Assembly: GCF_964355755.1 (NCBI RefSeq)
Contig: NC_092678.1
Coordinates: 16,028,922 to 16,092,921 of the forward strand
Direction of reading: 5' to 3'
Length of the DNA: 64,000 nucleotides
Source: Antedon mediterranea
Taxonomy: Eukaryota; Echinodermata; Crinoidea; Comatulida; Antedonidae
Both the position numbers and the translations under genes were made by a program. Positions 12,241 to 24,549 of the stretch are shown in pieces; within the stretch, counting starts at the first letter, position 1, and each line of letters begins with the position of its first letter. Under the pieces are notes generated by a model. The model ran no database searches, was not told the DNA's origin, and was given only the letters and a program-made list of their open reading frames with translations.

Positions 12241-13305
12241 ATTAGTATTTGCTCTTCGTCCCTTTTACTTGCCAAGGGAATTCTAGCAGGTTCTAGTCAC
12301 CATTATCTGTATACACTCGAAAGCAGGCTTCAAAGTAGCTAGAGTTCAACAAAGGATCCCATAAAGAGCTTTCAAAGGTATTTACACACCTTAATCATTA
12401 TGTAAATGTTGCTACGAGAGAAGGCACTATAATTATTATACTTGATAAGTGCATTTAATTATGATATTCATTAGGCCTACTTTAGGCCTGGGTTAACCCA
12501 CTGTGCAACTGTAGTGCTGTTTTTTTATTCTTCAGTTCGATTCTTCCAGGATAATTATTGTTGTATTTATTTAACCTATATAGTCGCTGGTCTCTGTAGC
12601 AAGGGAAAGGGAAACCGAAAGATACGAAGCGTTTTTTCTATATCAAAATAATACGTATGTAATGATCAACAACTGTAACAATAACATCGGTGGATTTAAG
12701 AACGACACTGAATATCTGTAATACAATACATACAACTTACAACTTAAAATACCCTTTTATCCGCTTTGATAATAACAATTAAATCAAATAAGTTGTTATT
12801 GTTCAGTCATACCACCAAAACGCTTCACTTTAATTAACAGATTCTAACGTACCTTGATTTACGATTAAGTAAGATTTAACAGTTAAAACTATATAATTTC
12901 ACAATTAACATGATTTATTTTCATTTTTGCAATTAAGAAAAAAAAAATGAGAAAAAACACTTACAGTGTAACCAATGATGTCAAACCAACAAATGCATTT
13001 TCAGGCAAAGTACTAATGCCGTTACTGCTTAAATCCCTTCAAAATAAAAACAGTTGGGGGAAATAGTTACAGTTTGTTGTGTATGTCAGTGGATAAAATA
13101 GTGACCGTAAAATAATTGATCTGTATTAAAATACAAAATATATTGATTGAGTACCTAGTACGTCAGGAATAGGTCGTTAGTTTATATAGTCGATAACTGG
13201 GAAAACCTTAAGACGGTGAGATAACATTTTAATATCTTAAAGGCAATTGCTAAATAATCAATTTCTTACTATAAGCAGAAACTTAGCAACTGCATGGGTA
13301 ACTTA
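12241..13305. other. No recognised gene
   Basis: AT-rich sequence. It holds the second copy of the 11230-11470 repeat (12955-13125), and nothing else I can support. Confidence 0.4.
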
Positions 13306-15553
13306 TTTACTTCCGCCAAGGAGGTACAGGTATATGTAATCGGTAGCGTGTGTTTGTTACTTGGCAAAAAAGAATTTTGCCAAGTATAGTATTCACTTTG
13401 TTTGTATGTATGTTTGTATGTTTGTATGTTTGTATGTTTGTTTGTTTGTTACTTGGCAAAAAGAATTTTGCCAAGTATAGTATTCACTTTGTTTGTATGT
13501 ATGTATGTTTGTATGTTTGTTTGTTTGTTTGTTTGTTTGTTAGCACGATAGCGCCTACAGTTTTCAAGTTATCATTCTAAATTTGTGGGTGTAGATAGGT
13601 ATATACCTTCAGACCATGCCTCTTTAAAATTAACAAAATTGGTTTATTAATAACTTCACAAATAATAAAAATTATATTATTGTCAGTCCGGCTAGTGTTA
13701 AAAGATAGGAGACAATTTTCAAAAGCCGGCGAGCAGTCTTAAAGTAACAAGTGTACTGAAATTACATTTTCTCGACAACTACTTGTCTAAAAAAACTCAT
13801 TTTTGGACAAGAGGCAAGAGTTATAAATTGTGATCTGTAATTTTCAAAACATAATTTTATTTAATGTACAGTTTTTTTGAGACGAGTAGTTTTAAAAAAC
13901 CTATTTCTTTTCAAATTCACCAGTTTGTTTTTCGCGTTGGTGCATGTTCTATTGTTATTCAAATTAAACTATTGTAAGTTGATAATCAGTATTTTAACCA
14001 TGTAAAGATAATACCTAAAGCAAAAATTGTATCTTTCAACATGCTCCCAGTCAGTGGATATATTTTGCCAAGTACTTCACTCAGTTTCTGAGTGCTTTCA
14101 TTTGTTTGTTAGCACGATAGCGCCTACAGTTTTCAAGTTATCGTTCTGAATTTTTGGGTGTAGATAGGTATATATTGTCAGACCATGCCTATTGAAAATC
14201 AACAAAATTGGTTTATTAATAACTTCACAAATAACAAAAATGATATTATTTTCAGACCGGCTAGTGTTAAAAGATAGGAGACAATTTTCAAAAGCCGGCG
14301 AGCAGTCTTAAAGTAACAAGTGTACTGAAATTGCATTTTCTCGAGAACTACTTATCAAAAAAACATCATTTTTGTACTAGAGGCAAGAGTTATAAATTGT
14401 GATTTTTAATTTTAAAACAAAAGTTGATTCAGTGTACCAGCTTTTTTATACGAGTAGTTTAAAAAAACCTATTTCTTTTCAAATTCACCCGTTTGTTTTT
14501 GGCGTTGCTGTTCTATTGTTATTCAAATTAAACTATTGTAAGTTGATAAGTAGTTTTGTTAGCACCAGCGTGTGTCCTTCCTTATTTCATCAGGTATATA
14601 CTTACAGAACATGCCTATTGATTTTCAGGTAAATTGATATATTACTACATGGGTTAAGGCAGAGGCGCCGCAAATCGGTACAGCTTCAAGACACTCCTCG
14701 ACCATTATTCTGGTCAAACTTGATTTTAGAAAGGTCATTGTTGCAATGCCGGAATTGTTTGCATTAAAAATTATTTAAACAAATTATTAACCTTATCAGT
14801 ATTTTAACCATGTAAAGATAATACCTAAAGCAAAAATTGTATCTTTCAACATGCTCCCAGTCAGTGGATATATTTTGCCAAGTACTTCACTCAGTTTCTG
14901 AGTGCTTTCATTTGTTTGTTTGTTTGTTAGCAGGATTACTCATAAAGTAATTACAAGATCTTTACCAAAATAAATAGACAGATAGATAAGTGGTCAAGGA
15001 CCATTCCAATAAATTTTGGGACCATTTTGGACCACAGTCCCAATTCTGGACCACTTTTTAGTATACTTTTTTAGACCTGCTAGTGTTAAAAGATAGGACA
15101 GAATTTTTCAAAAGCCGGCGAGCAGTCTTAAAGTAACAAGTAAACTGAAATTGCATTTTCTCGAGAACTACTTGTCCAAAAAACTTCATTTTTTAACAAG
15201 AGGCAAGAGTTATAATTTGTGATTTGTAATTTTAAAACATAATTTGATTTAATGTGCACGTTTTTTGATGCGAGTAGTTTAAAAAACCTATTTCTTTTCA
15301 AATTCATTCGTTTGATTTTCGCGTTTCTGTTCTATTGTTAGTCAACTGAAGCTATTGTTAATTGAAAGGCTTGTTACATAACCATTACACCAAACTCGCA
15401 TACACATGCTTGTAATGAAATTAGCCTAAATCACAAACAGCATTAAGACACACACAAATAAATATATTTTTTATTTTTTTTACCTGAGAAATCTTATGTA
15501 GGAGAATTTTACAGTAGGCGGAGGTATGCCCTCTCGGAGTGGCTTTCTAGTTT
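13306..15553. mobile_element. Composite repeat of three related units with CCGCC/GGCGG ends
   Basis: The left edge has ACTTCCGCCAAGGAGGT (about 13310) and the right edge GGCGGAGGTATGCCCTCTC (about 15517), an inverted-repeat-like pair seen in repeats of many marine invertebrates (from memory). Inside are direct copies: TTAGCACGATAGCGCCTACA at 13541 and 14108; AAAAGCCGGCGAGCAGTCTT near 13721, 14290 and 15109; CACTCAGTTTCTGAGTGCTT at 14078 and 14887. So three units of about 570-800 bp are arranged head to tail. (TTTG)n/(TGTATGTT)n microsatellites mark the unit starts. Each of the first two starts has a perfect hairpin ACTTGGCAAAA...TTTTGCCAAGT (13359-13385, 13451-13475). No transposase frame is visible, so it is non-autonomous. 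Confidence 0.65.
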
Positions 15554-17225
15554 GTTACAGAATAGAGAAAAAATAGTACATGACATTTATACCGAAAATC
15601 GATATTATCTGATAACTAGCTAGATGAGATCAAACGGTGCATCTACACACAATCACGCATTGATTCAATTCAGAGTTTTTTTCAATTATGAATAATCAAG
15701 TACCAAAATAACAATAAAATTGTATAAAATACCGTTCGTTATCTAATTTACGGACGTAGGAAGATAAAAAAAAAAATATATATTAATATATATGTACATG
15801 TTCGTTATTTAGTGCTTTTGATTCTAACATCTGTTACTTTATGTGTTAACCCACTGTGTAATAATAATAGTGCCGGTTTCCGTGGTTAATTGCTGGTTTT
15901 TCAATTGAGGATATTTCAGTTCTGTTCTCCCACGATTATTCTATTTGTTACTATTGAATGGCGTTTTGGAAACACAGTTGGTATACAATTCGAACGAGAT
16001 AGTGGAAAGATGAGGGACGTTTTGAAAACCCTTTGTTATACAATTCTAACGAGTGCACGATGTATCTCATTTCATTTCTTTATTAGCCATAAAATAAAAA
16101 AAATACATAGTCAAAGATGGCATGGAAAGTTTAAAATAAACTTTGACCCTCAGATCGGTCACTCCGTAAATGTAATTTATCAACCAATTTATGGAACTTA
16201 CGTATCGAAAATGAACCACGTACTGAAATCGTAGTTTTGTTAATTCGAATGATTCGTTTACAATTAACTAATTTTAATTTTCCGTTGTATCATTTTCATT
16301 TTTATAATTTGTAATAAAAATATTATGATCATAATAACATTTTTTTTTATAAATAACGTAACTGCGATCAACATTTCATTGTTACATTATCTAATTTAAA
16401 TTTTCCGTTGTATGATCCTCATTTCTATAATCTGTAATAACAATGTTATAATTTATATTTTTTTGGAAATAATAAATAATAAATAATAATAATAAATGGT
16501 AGAAATAACGTAATGTATCTTCGATGAACGTTTTAATGTTCAGTCGGAGAGCCGCGTTGGGAAATATGACCGTTATCGCGAAATTTTCGACTTCGCATGA
16601 CGTCATTAATTTTAGAAGCCCTCTCTCGGCACAGAGGCATCAACGTTTCGCGCGAAAACATTAGCAGAAAGTATACGTCATTTTATAGCTGTTTAATAAA
16701 CATTAATAGGCGAAAAATTAACTATATATGGTAAGATCAGTTCCGTATATGTTTAAGATGTCGCAGGTCACCTAATTTTTGGAATAATTTGTTGGATTTG
16801 TTGTCAGTGACAGTTTCTTTCCAAAGTTCGTGTGCAGCCGTCAAAGCTGAAGTTTTCTAACTTGTGTTTGTTTACAAATTTTCCATTAGTGGGATTTGCA
16901 TCCCATACAGTGAATTACCAAAAAATCGGCGTATATGGATAGAGTAAGTATCAATAGTCTGTTTTACGTTAAAATTGGCTTGAAACCCTATTTAAGCTTC
17001 CTACAGCGAACATTTTAAAAAAGGTCCTCATTTCACATAATTGTTACGTCTCGCGGCACTAGTTCCGTCGTGTGTGGTGCATGGTGTGTTGATTGTGGTT
17101 GTTGCAGGTGTGGGTGTGCACGACCTGGTGGATCGTTGTCGTAATATCGGCCTAGGCTTAGCCTTAGTAACATGTTGATACTTAAAATACTTTAGTTACA
17201 ATTTAGTATTACTGTATTAAAGTTT
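15554..17225. other. Non-coding sequence with a 125-bp direct repeat
   Basis: About 16262-16345 and 16388-16455 are diverged direct copies (shared words AATTTTCCGTTGTAT and ATAATTTGTAATAA/ATAATCTGTAATAA). At 16889-16906 is a small hairpin with a perfect octamer ATTTGCAT, and a related block recurs at 20786-20805. The 114-codon frame at 15890-16234 has no motif I recognise. Confidence 0.4.
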
Positions 17226-17233
17226 CGTTAATC

Positions 17234-17991
17234 GGCGCTACTGCAGTTTCGCACCACACTGTTAAATCTTCGATTTATCACTTAATTTTTTTCTCACACC
17301 CACATCATACAATTTCAGGCCATTATGTAACATGTTTCCATGATTTAGCCACCGTTATATTTACCTTTATCACAATAAAAAATGCCTTTCAAAACAGCTC
17401 CATTTCCGCGAATACCTCGATCGAACTGTGGCCATTTTAGAATCAGAAAATTGCCAGAAATCAATGTATATTTTATTTTTAAACTGCAAAGAGTGGTTTT
17501 TATAAAGAACCAGCTAGCTGTACATATCAAAACGGCGACGATATGAGTCTGTACATAAAACATTGATAGGACCTATTATTAATATGAATAATAATACTAA
17601 TATTAATAATGAAATATTAATTAAGCCTCTCTTTCACCAGCTGAAAATATTTCTTGCCTTTCAAAACTAAATAGGCCTAGGCCTATATATGTTGTGTAAT
17701 CGGATTTTATAACACTGGCCTCTATAGTTTCTACATTTTTTGGGGAAAATGAAGCATACATTCTGGCAATTAAGTGATAAATATAAGATGGCGAACATTT
17801 CGCAGTGTATTGACATCGAGTTCAGTATTGTTTAAAATGTTTTGAAAAGTATTGTTATTTAAAAAAAATTACTTCGTAAGTGGTCGAATCGTATAAACAT
17901 ATTACATAATATTATGTTGTGAGTGTGAAAAAGAAAAATTTAGGTGAGAAATCGAAGATATAACAGTGTGGTGCGAAACTGCAGTAGCGCC
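17234..17991. mobile_element. hAT-like MITE with 8-bp TSD
   Basis: CGTTAATC at 17226-17233 is repeated at 17992-17999, flanking the element. The ends are inverted repeats starting GGCGCTACTGCAGTTTCGCA, and the similarity extends about 75 bp inward through CACCACACTGTTA and TCTTCGATTT. An 8-bp TSD with short-to-medium TIRs and no coding capacity fits a hAT-derived MITE. The 72-codon minus-strand frame inside (17345-17563) has no transposase features. The TSD is a perfect match, so the insertion is relatively young. Confidence 0.8.
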
Positions 17992-18137
17992 CGTTAATCC
18001 TATACTCTATATTGAAGATGCGTTGGGAAGGTTTTAAAAATTTTTATTTTTATTTTATTTTATTCAATCAAAACCAACAGCGATAAATACCGCCACTAAC
18101 AGATTTGAAACATAAATAATAATAATAATTATAATTA

Positions 18138-19432
18138 CTAGAGGGTGAGCTCGCTTCGCTCGCTCCCCCTCTAGGAAGTGTAGACGATGGTTCTCGGAAT
18201 GATAATGTTCTCCTTATACATTTTCTGTCGGTTACCATTATTGAAAATGCTTGACATTCGTAAAACTAAACTACTTTGTTTCACAGTGTTTTAGATGATT
18301 AATAACATTTTAAAGTATAGTTTTTATTGTTTGGTAGGGCCCTTTGGGGAGGCGGAGGTCATTTGAGGGAGGTGCTTATTCGAGGGATATATGTTAAATT
18401 TTTTAGTTCTAATAATATGGTAACATTTATAATCAAATGAAATCCTCTCATAGATATGAAAAGTGGTAAAAAAGAATAACAAATGCTTGGTAAATTGCAG
18501 ATAACAGTGCGGTGAATTCTACTACAAATAGTATAATTGTGTTATTATAAATATGTGGATGGACGTTTATTAGATAGTTGGGTTGGGGGGGGGGGTTATT
18601 ATTCAAAGTGATGTTTTATTGGAGAGGCGTTTATTCAAATGAATACCATCCTAATAATTAATACATTATTTAATTTAATCATCTTTTGAAACTAACTGCC
18701 ATGACAGAGTGGGCCCAAGAAAGAAGACATTACGGCTTGCAACATGGGCAGACATCTCGGTCCTAACGGGACACAGGACCTACAGTTATTCTTGCAAGCT
18801 TACTCAATAAAACTCAGCTATCGGGATTTCACTCGAAAAATGTCTTATCAAATCTCCCTATGTAATTTTATAATACTATTCCCCACAATATATTCTGATT
18901 CTTTATGGCGTATATTTCATTTGATCTTTATTAATTTGCAGTATAATTCCTATTATTTAACTACTGTACCTTCACACAGTGTGGTATGTTTTAAAATAAA
19001 CAAAAAACTGAAATGGCTATGATTAATGGCCAATTTTTTTTTCGTCTTCCAAAGGGACACTGTATTGATTGATGGAAAGTGCCTGTTTCCAGTCACCTTT
19101 AGGGTCAAATCTATTATTTTAACTGCTCCCTTGTGTATAAAAGAGAGAAAATATTTGAAACTAAGGTGAACTTATCTTAAACCCGGAAATTACTTTGACC
19201 GGGAAGAATTGAAATTGAGAGGAAAATCCAATGTTGAAATCATAAATGTTGTTAAAAAACTCTTTATAATATCTTCCTAAGATATAAATATGGAACAATA
19301 GCGTCGGCGTGCACACTAATGTTATCAAATCTACGTTTCGCGGTACATCTCGGATAGATAAGGCGGAGATTTGTAGAGAAGTTTTTGCATTGTGCTCACC
19401 TATGTCAGAATTAACCATAATTTATATATAGA
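18138..19432 (-). mobile_element. Helitron-like element 1 (non-autonomous)
   Basis: Read on the minus strand it starts TCTATATATAAAT at 19432 and ends with a hairpin followed by CTAG at 18138. The insertion point is between A and T (left flank ...AATTA, right flank TACAG...), with no TSD. These are Helitron rules. The 3' hairpin arms are CTAGAGGG...CCCTCTAG around the loop GAGCTCGCTTCGCTCGC. The ends and the adjacent GATGGTTCTCG word match the copies at 38882 and 54897, but the interior is diverged. Frames inside (18744-19022, 19161-19418) carry no Rep/helicase motif. Confidence 0.75.
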
Positions 19433-19714
19433 TACAGTATTTAAGAAAATGTTTTCGTCATAGTGACAATTATTTAAATAGTTCTTTACATTTCAGCTAT
19501 TCATTTTCATTTCAGGTTTTTTGTTGGTATCAAGATTTTCTATCTCGTTCTTCAATATGAGGTTGGACGGTGGAAGCTGTAAAGTGGTTTTCTCGATTTC
19601 AATATCATTGCTGATAGTTTTTCATTTTATTCGCTAATATAACATATAAATTTATATTCATTTAAGTTGTAAAAGTGTTTCAGATCAGTAAATTTTTATA
19701 AAGATATAAATTAA

Positions 19715-19830
19715 GTTGCAATTGATTGATTGATTTACTTTGTTAACCAGAGTTGCGCAGATGCATACAATATAAACATAAAACAATCATAAAATCAGTA
19801 CAACAGTAAGACTCAAGTAAAAATGATATC
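19715..19830 (-). repeat. LINE 3' tail with (AATC)n end
   Basis: On the minus strand the sequence reads towards ...CTCTGGTTAACAAAGTAAATCAATCAATCAATT. This looks like a CR1/L2-type 3' end with a short tetranucleotide tail, comparable in form to the tail of LINE B. Only the tail is present, so it is a heavily 5'-truncated insertion. Confidence 0.45.
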
Positions 19831-22233
19831 TCAAAAAGTACATATGGTGGCATATTTTATATTTACAGTATTAGGCCTAGCTAGTTTGTTATGTCTGATG
19901 AACAAGGTGCTATTAGAAGTTTTTATATACAGTAGTATTTACTATTTGTATCAGTAATTGTTTGAAAGGTTGTATTTTTTCACATTCTGTATATGTATAC
20001 ATAAAAAGAAAAAATGTATTGCTTGTGTGAAATGTAAGTTGTATCTAATAAAGTAATAGAATATTTCTGTATACAAGTGTGACATTTACTGCCAGATATT
20101 GATATACTGATAAGTACCAACCAAATAACAATACTCAAGTAAATGATGGGCTAATAATTATCTTTTTTAAAAACATGACCATATAAAAATACATGGTTGA
20201 GTCTCTCAAACAAAAGATGCCTGATTTTATAAATAACATTCCCCACCATATTTATATATAAATTGAAAATGGGTTATCTTTTGGCACTTTGTTTTTCAAT
20301 TTATTGTTTTTTAACAGTTTTTGTAATTTTTTCTGGGCCTATGTTCTTCTTCAGGCTTCTTCTTGCTTGGTATATGAGCTGGGATAGACCTACCAGCCTA
20401 GATTATGGAATACCCAGATTATGTCTACTTCTACTCCAGCTACTATAGGCCCTACTATAACACAAACTACTATATCAGAATTACCTAGCCTAACTAGGCC
20501 TAGAAAATACTATTTTTAGGCCTAGCTAGGCTAGAAGTTAAGTAAGTAATTATAGTAGCTAGTCTAAGTAGGCCTTTCCTAGCTCAGAAACCAAATAGAA
20601 CAATAATCGGGCAGCAGATTGAAACCTTAGGCCTGTGACGCAGTACGCCTGCATGAACAACCGGATTAAACAGGGACACGATTCGGTCCGGGTCGATTCG
20701 TACCAGCTTCGTAAAACGTAAACAAAGTTTCAAAATGGCGGTTTTTCGATCGTAACTGAACAGAAATGTAGTAGGTTTGGTTTGATTAGTGGGAGTTGCA
20801 TCCCAAGAAAGCTTAAAATTAGATTTTTATTTTAATAGATAGCTTAATAGTTTATCTTGAAAGGATTTTAAATTCGCTTTAAAACCTTATCTAGAAAATA
20901 TGAAATTTAATGATTTTTTACCATCATTTAAAAAAAAATATAAATAAAAAAGTTTATACACAAAATAATGATATTTCTCGAAACAAAAAAACTGTGGAAT
21001 TTAGATCACAGTTTTTATCATTATTTACGCTTGCAGTTCAACTATTGAAATACGTTTATTGATTTCATCTAATATCAAAATTATACAATTTTCAAAGTGT
21101 ACTAAAATAGCAAAAATTCCAACATTTTCCACGAAGCGCGCCCTCACAATGAATGAAATCAGTGATGCGTTACCAACGCGGCTTTCCGACTGTGTTACTA
21201 CGCTTGTCTAATGTAAGCTTACCGTTTGCACAAAACAGGTTCTTTGATGATACTTACAAGGTTGTTATTGGTTGATGATTATTGTATTTCCTGACGGATT
21301 CTGCTGTTGTAATACTATATTTCTGACATCTTAAGTAGCTTAATGAACACGTGCAATTGATTGGACATATCTGTGTTAGGAATAATTGTTCTGTAAAAAA
21401 AAAATATGTTTCTGAAAATAGCTAGTTAATAGTTTCGAATTTAATTAAATGGACATTAAAACCCTAATTTAAAAAATAGCAATAAAATGTATTAACTATG
21501 TTTGTCATTTAACTATTAATTGTATAGGACTTGGCTCTTCAGTAGGACTGGACGTTGTTTAAAAGGTAGATGTATCTTAATTCTGATAGGTCATTCTTCA
21601 AAGATATCATAAACTAATATCATTTTTATAACACTGCTATTGTACATCTGTAATTTTGGATTTGTGGATTTCACGCACACTGGATAAATATTGATTACAA
21701 AAGAAATCTCTTGTTCATTCAAAGGTCTCTCAATTCAGTGTCCATTTTCGTCTGCCGGTGGAATTGGTATAGCCTACAACAATACACCATCAGAGCGTTG
21801 GCTCCTTGTCTGCCTTCTCCGGAACAGCGGTGGCGCCAGGATCTTTCCGACGCGAGGGCTTCATTCCCCGACGAGGGGGCTATGCAAGCGAAGCAATCAT
21901 CACTAGACTGGGGGACAGAACTGTTAGGTCCCCGGAAGTCAATTATACATAGAGGCTTTAAAAAGTGGTCCGTTTTGCCTTTATTTGTGTAGAGGAGGGA
22001 TGCGTCCGCAAGCGTAGACCATTTTCAGTCGGGGAAATCAGTTTATACCTCCCAAGTGTATGCGTGTGTACAATCTGGACTTCCGAGTGGTGAAAAGTTC
22101 ATGACATATAGGACATTGAAAATGTAATAACTTAGCTATAATAAGATGTTGGCTAAGCGAAAATGGCATGTTTATTTTGTGTTTAGTAGTGTATGAAATA
22201 TTTATTTTAGGTGTCCCACGGTACAGAGGGTTA
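19831..22233. other. Non-coding, TAGGCCTA-rich, no recognised gene
   Basis: 20445-20640 has a dense cluster of TAGGCCTAG and CTAGCTAGG palindromes. 20780-20900 is a diverged copy of 16880-17000. At about 21828-21990 a TGGCGCCAGGATCTTT word followed by GC-rich DNA looks like the end of a degraded mobile element. No splice-flanked coding block was found. Confidence 0.35.
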
Positions 22234-22546
22234 AAGGTCAAGCGCCATATAGCCTGCCACGTTTCGATATTCAATATTGAACTTGACCTGACGTGGTTCC
22301 ATGGTATCTTTATATGAAAATGGTAGAGTGGATAGAAAATAAACTAAATAAATAAACTAATTTTAAACTAAAACCATATAACAACAAGACATCCACCGGT
22401 TCAGTTCAAAAGCATTTTAAGGTAAATTTTTAATTAATGATTTTCTATCCACTCTACCATTTTCATATAAAGATACCATGGAACCACGTCAGGTCAAGTT
22501 CAATATTGAATATCGAAACGTGGCAGACTATATGGCGCTTGACCTT
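22234..22546. repeat. Near-perfect 107-bp inverted repeat (foldback MITE)
   Basis: The left arm 22234-22340 and the right arm 22440-22546 are reverse complements with one mismatch in 107 positions by eye. They are separated by a 99-bp AT-rich spacer (22341-22439). The outer ends start AAGGTCAAGCGCCATATAG. No clear target-site duplication was found. The frame at 22038-22274 overlaps the left arm and is not credible as a gene. A transcript across it would fold into a long hairpin RNA. Confidence 0.85.
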
Positions 22547-23430
22547 GGACAAGATCGCCTAAAATTTATAATTTAAATCTACGATACTAAGTATTGTATA
22601 TTCAGGAATAGCCGCTCCATAGTCTCTTTGCTTTTCTTCCTTATATCTTATTTTTATTAACTCAAAATTATTTTTACTAACAAACATTACTATTTGTATG
22701 CCTATGTGTAAACATTATTGACATAATGTCATAAACATCTTCATGTCGTACAACTACTCGTAACATTTTTTCTCAACTTTCTATCATCTAAAAGTCGTAG
22801 TTAGTCATGCCTCGGGTCACATTCTATGGTCACCGTACAGGTAGGCTACTACATTAGTACTTCTATGAATGAATGACTTGCCGGTGACAATAACGCTAGT
22901 TGGTCATACCCAGTACCGTTTTGATTTTACGATCATTCGGGAAACCACCTCACGACGATTAAATAATTAATGGCAGGAACATAGCCTAGATTCTGGATTC
23001 GTCTTAACATGTTATAAACACTTGATCTGAAAATATCTAAACAGCAAATTAACGTAAACAAAAAATAACAGAGACTTGAGCATTAATTTGCTATATTTCC
23101 CACGACACCTAGTGATCGTCCTTGTATTAGCTACAGTGTTTTATTTTAGAATTGACGCAAGTAGTGTTTCTCTTGCTGTTAAGTTTTTTTCTACGAAATC
23201 GTCAATGAGCCTAAACAGGTATCAGTATTTGTAATACAATCATGTATTATTATTAACAACATAAAATGTAAATAATTATTTATTCAGGTGAACAATATAT
23301 CTTTATCTAATTCTCATGTCACTTATTTTTGATGCGTGTAAACTCACAGGCTAGCCTAAAATGTGAATACTTTTTTGAACCAATTCAATTAATTTTAAAT
23401 ATATTGATAAATTTGGTTAAACGTTTATTT
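22547..23430. other. Intronic or intergenic, downstream of the CUB exon
   Basis: Minus-strand downstream side of the CUB exon. No further exon with recognisable domain or convincing splice sites was seen, although one is expected if the gene continues on the minus strand. Confidence 0.4.
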
Positions 23431-23432
23431 AC

Positions 23433-23777
23433 CTTGTGTAACCATTACTGCTGTAACTGTTGCATTAAATCCTCTAAATGTTACACTATAACGATTAGTA
23501 GATAAAACAATCCACATTGTGTTGTTGGTGGAAACTACAGAATCAAATGCTATACCTGTAAACCTAACTTTATATTCATTTTCTGCAAATGCTATATTCA
23601 AATAATCAACATTGTAGTTCAGTTCAAAATCGTTAAACTTAAGATAAATGAACAGCTCTGGAGAGGTTGTAACCATCCATTCACAGTTTAAATTGTTGTC
23701 GTAGTTCTTCGGATAATTAGGAGACCAAAATACATATGAAGAGTTCTCAGATTCAAGATGAATATCCCTGTTACATT
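23433..23777 (-). CDS. Internal exon encoding a CUB domain
   Basis: A 345-bp minus-strand exon between a good acceptor (TTTTTACAG, ending at 23778) and a good donor (CAAG|GTAAAT, at 23433/23432). Both boundaries are phase 1, the usual arrangement for a shuffled CUB module. It encodes about 115 residues: ECNRDIHL, FWSPNYPKNYDNNLNCEW, LKFNDFELN, VDYLNIAF, ending FRGFNATVTAVMV. SPNYP-x-NY and the C-x-W block are the CUB hallmarks; GFNATV is the last strand. Only the first Cys pair is present: the second, usually bracketing the DYL region, is missing. CUB domains bind extracellular ligands. The preceding exon may be the signal-peptide exon at 28433-28538, which also ends in phase 1. Following exons were not found. 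Confidence 0.88.
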
Positions 23778-24140
23778 CTGTAAAAATTTATAATTAGTTT
23801 GATAATAATAAATATTATATTATGATAATCGCGTGAAAAATAGCAAAACATTCATTTTGAGAAGCGGATTAGATCAGATTAGAATGAGATTTAAATATAT
23901 TGATTTACATTTTAAAAGATTAAAATGTTATCATTTTATTTTGCAAAATTTACCTTTATATTTCTGAACAATATTATCTTTTAGAAATGCAGAATACTTA
24001 TTAATAAAGTGACTGTAATGTATATGAGGATTGCCGGCCCCTTTTATCCCATTTATAAAATTGTGGATTATTAAAGAAATAAAAATCCATGCAATTATAT
24101 TTGTACTAATGTAGTGTAGAATAAATAACCAACAAAAAGT

Positions 24141-24260
24141 ATCAGAGCGAATCAGAGCGAATCAGTGCGAATCAGTGCGAATCAGAGCGAATCAGAGCGA
24201 ATCAGAGCGAATCAGAGCGAATCAGTACGAATCAGAGCGAACCAGAGCGATTCAGAGCGA
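24141..24260. repeat. 10-bp minisatellite, 12 units
   Basis: Twelve consecutive 10-bp units of ATCAGAGCGA with a few variants (ATCAGTGCGA, ATCAGTACGA, ACCAGAGCGA, TTCAGAGCGA). A partial unit follows. It lies upstream, on the minus strand, of the CUB exon, in its probable intron. Confidence 0.95.
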
Positions 24261-24510
24261 ATCATCAGAGCTTGGGAAAGCCATCGTTGACCTTCGATAA
24301 TGCATCACTTTCTTTACACCAACGCCGTAATATATGTATGCCTTCTGCTCAGTATCTTGAACATTTGTTTTAAAAATAATATTCACAGAAGAGTTTGTGA
24401 AATAATCTAATAAAGTAGGCAGGAGTAGGAATATTATGTTATAACATCCAAACAATGATTTTAATAATTTCATAATGATATTATAATATTCAGTCAAATT
24501 ATTTGTTATC

Positions 24511-24516
24511 ATTATT

Positions 24517-24547
<31 letters not shown>

Positions 24548-24549
24548 TC
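24511..24549. repeat. (ATT)n microsatellite
   Basis: About twelve ATT units with one interruption near 24538. The minus-strand frame across it (24252-24551) is an artefact of the repeat. Confidence 0.95.

Noticed and set aside
13350-13580. 76-codon Cys/Val/Tyr-repeat protein
   Set aside because: Translation of a TTTG/TGTA microsatellite.
15890-16234. 114-codon plus-strand ORF
   Set aside because: No motif and no splice sites of note; composition like the surrounding non-coding DNA.
24141-24260. CRISPR-like regular repeats
   Set aside because: Contiguous 10-bp units without spacers in animal DNA: a minisatellite.
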